A program made the translations under genes and the position numbers. Of a stretch of 64,000 nt of DNA, positions 1 through 7,377 are shown in pieces; the first letter of the stretch is position 1, and each line of letters starts with the position of its first letter. Source of the DNA: Cellvibrionaceae bacterium. GTDB lineage: Bacteria > Pseudomonadota > Gammaproteobacteria > Pseudomonadales > Cellvibrionaceae. The stretch is taken from NCBI GenBank assembly GCA_021151825.1, contig JAGKWQ010000005.1, positions 62,001 through 126,000 on the forward strand, written 5' to 3'. Below the pieces are notes generated by a model that had not been told where the DNA came from, made no database searches, and worked only from the letters and a program-made list of their open reading frames with translations.

Positions 1-528
1 CACACTGCTGGCGCTTCGGCTTGATGAACTTCTGGCACTGCTATAGCTGCTCGACGATAAAATATCGATAGGAAAACTACTCGAACTTCTACTGCTCGGC
101 ACACTGGAGCGGCTGCTAGTCGATGGACTACTCACTGGCGACGAACACACGCTGCCACTCACTACCGGACGTGCTGCTGGCGAGTTGGCTACACCTTTAT
201 TACCTTGCACACCAAACTCAATTGTTTGCCCGGGATTGATCTGGTTGTTCCAACCCACGCTGGTTGCGGTATAGGGATTGCTACCACTGATGTTGGCGTT
301 CCAGCCGCCGGTACGTGTTGAACCATCACTGTATGACCAATTCACCGACCAGCCGTTAATAGGTGTACTCGTATCATTGGTGATACGAACAGCGGCTACG
401 AAGCCGGTATTCCAATCGCTTTGAATGACGTATTCACAACGCGCCGCAAAACTACCGGATGCGTGCAGCGTTAAGCCTGCGCCTAACAAAAAAGCTGATT
501 GTCGAAATATTTTTTTTGAGATACTCAT
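1..528 (-). CDS. Secreted CBM2 carbohydrate-binding protein, C-terminal part beyond window
   Basis: Reading leftwards from an ATG at 528 the frame stays open for 176 codons to the window edge, so only the N-terminal part is present. Residues 1-29 form a signal peptide (Lys-rich start, hydrophobic core, SFA-A cut). Residues 31-128 match a family 2 carbohydrate-binding module: Cys31 and Cys128 would form the disulfide closing the domain, and Trp39, Trp76 and Trp93 sit at the usual exposed aromatic positions (SDWNTGF, GGWNANISG, VGWNNQINPG). Residues 129-176 are a Ser-rich linker of the type Cellvibrio uses between modules of secreted plant-wall hydrolases. The catalytic module, if any, lies outside, so the substrate (cellulose or xylan) cannot be named. 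The leader forms a hairpin that covers the ribosome-binding site. Confidence 0.9.
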   Translation of the reverse strand, partial: MSISKKIFRQSAFLLGAGLTLHASGSFAARCEYVIQSDWNTGFVAAVRITNDTSTPINGWSVNWSYSDGSTRTGGWNANISGSNPYTATSVGWNNQINPGQTIEFGVQGNKGVANSPAARPVVSGSVCSSPVSSPSTSSRSSVPSSRSSSSFPIDILSSSSYSSARSSSSRSASSV

Positions 529-599
529 TATTCCCTCGACGATAAATGGATTGAACGCGTCCCCACACGGGGAAAAGCGTCGCATTGTCGAGGGAATAA
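528..599 (-). promoter_or_regulatory. Leader hairpin sequestering the start region of the CBM2 gene
   Basis: A perfect 13-bp inverted repeat lies immediately before the CBM2 start: plus-strand TTATTCCCTCGAC at 528-540 and GTCGAGGGAATAA at 587-599. In the minus-strand transcript the 3' arm contains the GAGGG ribosome-binding site and the A of the AUG, so the initiation region would be base-paired. The 46-nt loop holds a smaller hairpin (CCCC, four-base loop, GGGG at 561-572). This is seen directly; control of translation by it is inferred. Confidence 0.6.
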
Positions 600-798
600 A
601 TAATCAAAAAAGGAAGGGTGTCTCTTTTTGCAAATCACTGGCATCCAAATTAAATAAAATACCCGTAATTTTTTTTGGTAAGGATGATTGACAATGGTTA
701 ACCATATAAATGCAAGAGTTTTATCAACGCCGTAACAAAACCTCCACAGCGGCAACCATGATTTATATTTTCATGTGGTCCTTTTGCGGGCTGCGCTT

Positions 799-1539
799 TT
801 ACATCATTTTCAATAAGTCTTTCAAATCGCTCACATGCCGGCGACTGATGACCGGGCGCATTTCGGTATCGGCGAGCCGCACCTGGTATTGGCCTTGAGC
901 TGTGCGCTCCAACGCTTCAATATGTTTGGCAGATACGAGTGAATTGCGATGGATACGCACAAAGCGCCCGGCAAACTCCTCTTCCAACTCCTTTAAGGTT
1001 TCATCCAGTAAATGCTCACCACTGCGGTGATAAACCGTCACGTATTTGTGATCGGCTAAAAAATAACGTACGTCTTCCAGTGGAATCAATTCTACGCCGC
1101 GCCGGGTTTTGGCACTGATGTGGGTACGCTGGTTTTCTTTTTTAGGCGCTGGATTTTTTTGCGCTGCCACACGCTGGATTTTATTGAGCTTGGTTGCTTT
1201 TTCCAGCACCTGTAATAATTGCTCGGCCTTTACCGGTTTGAGCAAATAACCTACCGCATTGGTACCAAATGCATCCAGTGCATATTGATCGTACGCCGTG
1301 CAAAAAATTATCGCCGGTGGATCCTCCAGCGCGGCAATATCGCGCGCGAGCGAAAGCCCGTCACGCCCCGGCATCTGGATGTCCAGCAATACGATATCCG
1401 GATCATGCGCAGCAATTGCAACCATGGCTTCATCAGCACCATCCGCTTCAGCGACTACCGCAAAGCCATCAATTTTTTCAACCATGCGTACCAGCCGCTG
1501 CCGCGCCAAGGCCTCATCGTCGACGATCAATACATCCAT
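799..1539 (-). CDS. algR: LytTR-family response regulator (AlgR-like)
   Basis: DNA-binding response regulator of 246 residues, partner of the kinase encoded just upstream at 1588-2685. The receiver domain (about 1-120) has the acidic pair Asp7/Asp8, phospho-acceptor Asp53 in LLDIQMPG, Thr81 and Lys101 in YLLKPV. A basic linker leads to a LytTR DNA-binding domain (about 140-243) with the RFVRIHRNSLVS segment typical of AlgR, LytR and AgrA. Length and architecture match Pseudomonas AlgR, which controls alginate, type IV pili and virulence; the role here is inferred from kinship. The pseudomonad hemC-hemD neighbours are absent, since the next gene downstream is the CBM2 protein. Confidence 0.88.
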   Translation of the reverse strand: MDVLIVDDEALARQRLVRMVEKIDGFAVVAEADGADEAMVAIAAHDPDIVLLDIQMPGRDGLSLARDIAALEDPPAIIFCTAYDQYALDAFGTNAVGYLLKPVKAEQLLQVLEKATKLNKIQRVAAQKNPAPKKENQRTHISAKTRRGVELIPLEDVRYFLADHKYVTVYHRSGEHLLDETLKELEEEFAGRFVRIHRNSLVSAKHIEALERTAQGQYQVRLADTEMRPVISRRHVSDLKDLLKMM

Positions 1540-1587
1540 AATTATTTTCCTGGTGGATGATGTTTAAGATATTTCAGCGCGCAGCTC

Positions 1588-2685
1588 TCACACTGCAAGC
1601 GGACAAAATATGTAGGTGGTAAATATGCCGTTTTCCGCACTGCTGGATAAACGCGCGGCACCGCCAAAATGCGCCGTCAGGCGGCGGCGAATATTATCCA
1701 ATGCCATACGGTTATGGCGCTGGGAATGCTCGTGGTTTTGCACATTCTTTTTTGCCAGTACATAAGGGTTGCAGATAACAATGCTGAGTTGTTTATCGTT
1801 TTGCGAAACTTTGATCGTAATTTTTCCACCTTTGGGCATAGGTTCTACCCCGTGGAAGATCGCATTCTCGACCAGGGGTTGCAACATCAGACTGGGAATT
1901 TTTACTTCACGATTGTAGCTACCGATTTGCCAATCTACTTGCAGCCGGCGCCCCAAGCGCAGCTGTTCAATTTCCAGATAGTGTTTGCATAAGGTGAGTT
2001 CGCGCTCCAGCGGGATCAACGTAGGTTCTGCCAAACTCGCGCGAAATAATTCCGATAAATCTTCCACTACCCGCTCGGCAGTGTCGGGGTCGGTGCTGAT
2101 CAAGCTGGCAATCGCATTCATGCTGTTAAATAAAAAATGCGGACGAATGCGCGATTGCAACGCCTGGATGCGCGCCTGCATTTCCGCTTGCTGCTGGTTG
2201 TGTAATTGCTGCTGCAAATATAAGTAACGCAATAAAATGCCGGAAAGAATCGCAGCGATGACAAGATTGTCTAATAACAGCCAGTAATCAAACGTAAACT
2301 GTTGATCATCGACAAAGAGCAAACCACTTGCGCCGTAAATAATCCATTGCCCTAATGTCGATAACACCAGCGTAATAACCAACACCAACGCATAACTGGC
2401 AGTGCCCGCTTGCACCTGGGTTTGCTGCCCTAACCAAAAACGCATCCGGCATAAGGCCATCGCACTGAACAACACAATCCATTGCACCTGTACCGAGATG
2501 AGCGCTAGTTTGTCCCAACTGAAATCCCGCAGGCCAGACGAGGCACTGATGGTCAGAAGCAAGGCCAGTAATTCAGCCACGAGTACCAACAGGAATAGCG
2601 CCTGACTGCTGCACAAGTCCGGCAAAAACGGGTTGATGGGCTCGCGCGCTTCGGCGCGGGTATTTTTGACCCTGGGTGCAGGCAT
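1588..2685 (-). CDS. algZ: LytS-type membrane sensor histidine kinase (AlgZ/FimS-like)
   Basis: Membrane kinase of 365 residues. Four hydrophobic segments (about 31-49, 59-78, 97-115 and 139-156) precede a cytoplasmic His_kinase domain with the phospho-acceptor motif RPHFLFNSMNAIASL (His183) and a C-terminal ATPase domain with the N-box LQPLVENAIFHG. This is the unusual HK class that pairs with LytTR regulators. The regulator gene starts 48 bases after this stop, so the two are almost certainly one operon. The gene diverges from argH, the same arrangement as algZ-algR next to argH in Pseudomonas, which supports the assignment. The signal sensed is unknown. Confidence 0.87.
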   Translation of the reverse strand: MPAPRVKNTRAEAREPINPFLPDLCSSQALFLLVLVAELLALLLTISASSGLRDFSWDKLALISVQVQWIVLFSAMALCRMRFWLGQQTQVQAGTASYALVLVITLVLSTLGQWIIYGASGLLFVDDQQFTFDYWLLLDNLVIAAILSGILLRYLYLQQQLHNQQQAEMQARIQALQSRIRPHFLFNSMNAIASLISTDPDTAERVVEDLSELFRASLAEPTLIPLERELTLCKHYLEIEQLRLGRRLQVDWQIGSYNREVKIPSLMLQPLVENAIFHGVEPMPKGGKITIKVSQNDKQLSIVICNPYVLAKKNVQNHEHSQRHNRMALDNIRRRLTAHFGGAARLSSSAENGIFTTYIFCPLAV

Positions 2686-2762
2686 AAATCCTCTGTGGTT
2701 TACCGGATGGTTTTTACGGGCTCGATCACGCCACAGCGCACCTTATTGGCTATGCCTTGGGC

Positions 2763-2768
2763 TATAAT
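2763..2768 (+). promoter_or_regulatory. Candidate -10 box upstream of argH
   Basis: A consensus TATAAT occurs in the 191-bp space between the divergent algZ and argH starts, about 110 bp before the argH start codon. No convincing -35 hexamer is seen at the standard distance, so this is a weak call. Confidence 0.35.
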
Positions 2769-2876
2769 GCGCGGCCTGCGGCGCAGCAGTCATTTTTATA
2801 TCCGCTCGAATAGCGAATCTTAGCCTAGCTGCACCTGCCATCTCTTTCATTATTTAAAGTTTGTGGACACTTCCTC

Positions 2877-4277
2877 ATGAGCCAGAATGACCAGCCCATC
2901 AAACCCTGGGGCGGCCGCTTCAGTGAAGCTACCGACGCCTTCGTCGAGCGTTTTACCGCCTCCATTGGTTTTGATTACCGCCTTTACCACCACGATATCA
3001 ACGGCTCCATCGCCCATGCGACCATGCTCGCCAAAGTCGGTGTGCTCACCGACGCGGAGCGCGACCAGATTATTACTGGCCTGGAAGAGATTCGTGCGGA
3101 AATCGTCGCCGGTAAATTTACCTGGTCTGTAAGCCTGGAAGATGTGCACATGAACATCGAAGCGCTGCTCACCCAACGCATCGGCATCACTGGTAAAAAA
3201 CTTCATACCGGACGTTCACGCAACGATCAAGTTGCCACCGACATCCGCCTTTATTTACGCGACGAAATCGATGCTATCGCCAAAGAGCTGACGCGTTTGC
3301 AACAAGGCTTGCTGCAAGTGGCTGAAGCCAATGCCGATACCATCATGCCCGGCTTCACCCATTTGCAAACCGCGCAACCGGTGACGTTTGGCCATCATCT
3401 ATTAGCCTGGTTTGAAATGTTGCAGCGCGATTTCGGCCGCCTGCAGGATTGCCGCAAGCGCGTTAACCAATCGCCACTCGGCGCTGCTGCACTGGCCGGC
3501 ACCACCTACCCAATCGACCGTGCCTACACCGCGCAATTACTGGGTTTTGATGCGCCGACCGAAAACTCACTCGACTCCGTGAGCGATCGCGACTTCGCCA
3601 TCGAATTCGCCGCGTTCGCCAGCATACTGATGATGCACCTGTCGCGCGCGAGCGAAGAGCTGGTGCTGTGGACCTCATCGCAATTCAGCTTTATTGATTT
3701 ACCGGATCGCTTCTGCACCGGTTCCTCAATTATGCCGCAAAAGAAAAATCCGGACGTACCCGAACTGGTACGCGGCAAAACCGGCCGCGTATACGGTCAT
3801 TTGACCGCGCTGTTAACCCTGATGAAATCCCAACCACTGGCCTATAATAAGGACAATCAAGAAGACAAAGAGCCGGTGTTTGATGCAATCGATACCGTAA
3901 AAGATTGCCTGCGCGCCTTCGCCGATATGGTGCCGGCGATCCAGCCACGCAAAGAAAAAATGTACGAAGCGGCCAAACGTGGCTTCTCCACTGCAACCGA
4001 TCTGGCGGACTATTTGGTCCGTCGCGGTGTACCTTTCCGCGACGCACATGAGATTGTCGGCAAGTCGGTCGCCCACGGCGTGCAAACCGGAAAAGACTTA
4101 TCTGAAATGAGTCTCGCCGAGTTGCAGCAATTCTCTACTGTGATCGAGCAAGATGTATTTGCTGTGTTAACACTGGAAGGCTCAGTGGCTGCGCGCAACC
4201 ACATCGGCGGTACCGCACCGGCACAAGTCAAAGCCGCTGTTACACGCGCGAAAGAGAATCTCGCCAACCGCAAATAG
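2877..4277 (+). CDS. argH: Argininosuccinate lyase
   Basis: Splits argininosuccinate into arginine and fumarate, the last step of arginine synthesis; cytoplasmic homotetramer. At 466 residues it has the normal family length. It contains the fumarase/aspartase-superfamily signature SSIMPQKKNPDVPELVRG, the N-terminal LHTGRSRNDQVATD block that binds substrate, and TAQPVTFGHHLLAWFEM. It starts with MSQNDQPIKPWGGRF, the usual N-terminus. It runs divergently from the algZ-type kinase and is followed 20 bases later by a strong terminator, so it is probably monocistronic. Confidence 0.97.
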   Translation: MSQNDQPIKPWGGRFSEATDAFVERFTASIGFDYRLYHHDINGSIAHATMLAKVGVLTDAERDQIITGLEEIRAEIVAGKFTWSVSLEDVHMNIEALLTQRIGITGKKLHTGRSRNDQVATDIRLYLRDEIDAIAKELTRLQQGLLQVAEANADTIMPGFTHLQTAQPVTFGHHLLAWFEMLQRDFGRLQDCRKRVNQSPLGAAALAGTTYPIDRAYTAQLLGFDAPTENSLDSVSDRDFAIEFAAFASILMMHLSRASEELVLWTSSQFSFIDLPDRFCTGSSIMPQKKNPDVPELVRGKTGRVYGHLTALLTLMKSQPLAYNKDNQEDKEPVFDAIDTVKDCLRAFADMVPAIQPRKEKMYEAAKRGFSTATDLADYLVRRGVPFRDAHEIVGKSVAHGVQTGKDLSEMSLAELQQFSTVIEQDVFAVLTLEGSVAARNHIGGTAPAQVKAAVTRAKENLANRK

Positions 4278-4297
4278 GCTTTACTTCGGCCGCCCTA

Positions 4298-4331
4298 AAA
4301 ACGCCGCTCTTTTAACGAAGAGCGGCGTTTT
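4298..4331 (+). terminator. Rho-independent terminator after argH
   Basis: Perfect 14-bp stem (AAAACGCCGCTCTT at 4298-4311 against AAGAGCGGCGTTTT at 4318-4331) with a 6-base loop, A-rich 5' flank and T-run in the 3' arm, 20 bases after the argH stop. Confidence 0.9.
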
Positions 4332-4606
4332 GCTACCAATAATATTTATTGCTCCATGTATGTTGTGATGGTCGAGCAATAGAAATCCAAAATATTCGCT
4401 TACCTGGGCATATGCGTGTCCCTGCCATTTCCCTTTTCAAACATCACCCAATTCATTTATTGATGCGCCATTGCAGCTCATCGCCATCTGGCGCATTTTT
4501 CATTATTTATTTGCATTGTCGCTGGTATTTGCACTGTCATGGACTAGGCTCTAAGTCTGGCAGTTTGTTTTTTGTCCAGATCACTAACGAGGCATGCAGA
4601 ATAAGC

Positions 4607-7357
4607 ATGGGTAAAAAATCTTTGCATTCAGGCGATTCTGAAGAGGCACTGGCAGCAAAAATTCAGCTGCTGGAGGAGGAACTCGCATCCCTGAAACAAA
4701 GCTTGCAAGCCAGGCATGCCATTAATACCTTGCGCGCCAGTGCGCAAAATTCGCTCGCCGATTCCGACCAGGATGCACCGGGCCCGCTCAATAAAAGTGA
4801 AGGTGCGATTTTTGATGAGACCTGGGTTCAGGAAACCCTTAGATACCTCGTCAAACAACAGCATCCACACAGTATTCAACAAGTCTTACGCAAAGTTGGC
4901 AGCCTTCTCGGGCTGCGCGAAATCGGGATCTGGAATTGGGATCAACAAGACGCACAACTCTATTTGCTCAGCCAATGGTGCGTATCTGATTTAAACGATA
5001 TCAGCCGCAGTTACTTGCAAGCACCGGCGTGGTTACACTTCGCAGTTAAAGCCGGTTCTGCCGAACGGCGCCAGCTGGAAGAAAATCAGTCATTAATATT
5101 GTCAGCTACCGATCACGATCAAACCCAAGCCACCGAACCTTTGCGGCAGTTAGGCATTTTTAATAGCTTGATAATTCCACTCTCGGAACAAAACCAATTA
5201 CAAGGTTTAATGACCTTGCACCGCGATAACCCTTGCACCTGGCATCCGCAAGATACCAAAGCACTTGGCAGTTTGCTCGGTTGGTTATTTCGTTTTATGC
5301 AACAACACGAACAACTGCGCCTGATGAATGATCGCGATACTCGCTACCAATATGCAATGGAGGCGAGTAACGATGGCATTTGGGATTGGAATTTACTCAC
5401 CAACAAAATTTATTTCAGCCGCAGTTATTTGCGCATGCTCGGTTACGATTACGAAGATTTACCGGGGAACCTGAAAACCCTGCAGGATTATTTTGTCCAT
5501 CCCGATGATCTGGACAATATGCTGCAGGAATATCAAGCGTCCATCGACAACAAGCGTGACTCACTACAATTGCAGTTCCGCTTGTTACATCGCGATGGCC
5601 ATATTATTTGGGTCAATTCCAAGGCCAAGTTTTTTGAGCCGGACCATCTGGGTCGCCCCACGCGTTGCGTCGGCGTAAATACTGACATCACCGACTTTAT
5701 GAACTCGCGCGAAGAATTACTGAATGCGAAAGCACAAGCCGACCTCGCCAGCAAAACCAAAAGCGAATTTCTCGCCCGCGTCAGCCACGAAATTCGCACG
5801 CCGATGAATGCCATTATTGGTATCGGTTATTTATTGCATGACACCCAGCTGGATGAACAACAACAAAGCTATTTAATGAGCGTTAATTCAGCAGCGGATT
5901 CACTGTTACAAATTATCAACCAGCTGCTCGACTTTTCCAAAATTGAAGCGGGCCGTGTCATTCTGGAATACGCCCATTTCGATCTTGATCAATTGTTTGA
6001 AAAAATTTCGCGGCTGTTTGAAATCAGTGCACTACATCGCGCCGTAGATATTGTGTATGACATCAAAGCGGATGTACCGCGATTTTTACGCGGTGATGCG
6101 TCACGACTCAGCCAGATTCTCAGTCATTTACTCAGCAATGCATTCCAGTATTCCAATACCAACCAGGTAGTCGTACGCGTAACCCGTTTGACGCAGAAGC
6201 AAAAACAAAAACAAGTCACATTGCAATTTACCGTAGAAGATAATGGCCTGGGCATGACAAAAGAAAAACTTGCCCACATTCGCGAACGATTGGTATTTAA
6301 CAAATATCATGCCGACACTGAAAAAAATTCTTACGGTTTGGGAATTTGCAGTCACCTTGTACATTTAATGCAAGGCGATTTCCAGATTGATTCAAGTTTA
6401 AATAAAGGCTGTACTGTCACCTTTACCGCTGTCTTTGAACACAGCCATCTGGGCGAAAAAACATTGGTTAATCATCCGCGCGATTTAAATAGTATTCGCG
6501 TATTGATTGTGGATGACAACACTATTGCACGCACTATCATTGCCAGCACAGCACGTAGCATTCATTTGCAAGCCGACGAAATTGACAATCCGTTCAGTGC
6601 GATTGAACGGATTCGCCAGGCAGACAACCTGGGCCAGCCTTATCACTTTGTATTGCTGGATTATCGCATGCCCAACATCAATGGTTTGCAACTGACTGGC
6701 CTGATCAAGTCAGACAACAGCTTGAAGCAAAAACCCCAGGTTTTTTTAATTTCAGCCTATCATCGCGATGAAATTTCCAGTGCTGATCCCAATGCAATTC
6801 TGGTTGATGAATTTTTAAGTAAACCAGTGAGTGAATCGCGGTTATTTGATGCAATTAGCCAGGCAATCGGGCGCGAGCAGTTACTGCAACAAATCAGCCC
6901 GGAAGTCCTCATCCACGACGAATCACTCGATATTCTGGAAAACACCCGCATGCTGATTGTGGAAGACAATATTGTTAACCAACAAGTTATTCGTGGCATT
7001 TTGAAAAAGAAACATATTCAAACCAATATCGCCGGTAATGGTATTGAAGCGTTGAAAATATTGGAAAATTCCAACGAATCCTTCGATATTATTTTAATGG
7101 ATCTGGAAATGCCGGAAATGGATGGATTGGAGGCGACCAAGCGCATTCGCGCAGGCCAATTGCGCAACAATAATCAACAGCAATATATTCCTATTGTTGC
7201 TGTGACTGCACAAGCCATGCGTGGTGATCGCGAGCGTTGTCTGGCAGCAGGTATGAATGGTTATTTATCCAAACCGGTTAATCCGGAATTACTTTACAAT
7301 ACACTCGCCGATATACTACGCAAAAAAAAAGTCACTAACGATAACCTGCAGCGCTAA
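4607..7357 (+). CDS. Hybrid sensor histidine kinase, GAF-PAS-HisKA-HATPase-REC-REC
   Basis: Cytoplasmic hybrid kinase of about 916 residues from the ATG at 4607. The frame is open back to 4349, but those 86 codons (rich in His, Cys and Leu) look non-coding. Order: short coiled coil rich in Leu and Glu, GAF-like domain (about 75-230), PAS domain beginning YQYAMEASNDGIWDWN, coiled linker, HisKA with His394 in VSHEIRTPMNAIIGI, ATPase domain with the N-box LLSNAFQYSN, G1 EDNGLGM and G2 SYGLGI, then two receiver domains (LLDYRMPNINGL and LMDLEMPEMDGL), each with its terminal SKPV lysine. No membrane segment and no HPt domain are seen, so an HPt partner must be elsewhere. It ends 20 bases before the adenylate cyclase and is probably cotranscribed with it. 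The ligand is unknown. Confidence 0.88.
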   Translation: MGKKSLHSGDSEEALAAKIQLLEEELASLKQSLQARHAINTLRASAQNSLADSDQDAPGPLNKSEGAIFDETWVQETLRYLVKQQHPHSIQQVLRKVGSLLGLREIGIWNWDQQDAQLYLLSQWCVSDLNDISRSYLQAPAWLHFAVKAGSAERRQLEENQSLILSATDHDQTQATEPLRQLGIFNSLIIPLSEQNQLQGLMTLHRDNPCTWHPQDTKALGSLLGWLFRFMQQHEQLRLMNDRDTRYQYAMEASNDGIWDWNLLTNKIYFSRSYLRMLGYDYEDLPGNLKTLQDYFVHPDDLDNMLQEYQASIDNKRDSLQLQFRLLHRDGHIIWVNSKAKFFEPDHLGRPTRCVGVNTDITDFMNSREELLNAKAQADLASKTKSEFLARVSHEIRTPMNAIIGIGYLLHDTQLDEQQQSYLMSVNSAADSLLQIINQLLDFSKIEAGRVILEYAHFDLDQLFEKISRLFEISALHRAVDIVYDIKADVPRFLRGDASRLSQILSHLLSNAFQYSNTNQVVVRVTRLTQKQKQKQVTLQFTVEDNGLGMTKEKLAHIRERLVFNKYHADTEKNSYGLGICSHLVHLMQGDFQIDSSLNKGCTVTFTAVFEHSHLGEKTLVNHPRDLNSIRVLIVDDNTIARTIIASTARSIHLQADEIDNPFSAIERIRQADNLGQPYHFVLLDYRMPNINGLQLTGLIKSDNSLKQKPQVFLISAYHRDEISSADPNAILVDEFLSKPVSESRLFDAISQAIGREQLLQQISPEVLIHDESLDILENTRMLIVEDNIVNQQVIRGILKKKHIQTNIAGNGIEALKILENSNESFDIILMDLEMPEMDGLEATKRIRAGQLRNNNQQQYIPIVAVTAQAMRGDRERCLAAGMNGYLSKPVNPELLYNTLADILRKKKVTNDNLQR

Positions 7358-7377
7358 CCCCAAGGCCATCAACGTCC

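Noticed and set aside
4349..4606. N-terminal extension of the hybrid kinase
   Set aside because: Residues rich in His and Cys without domain character; the ATG at 4607 begins the recognisable coiled coil.
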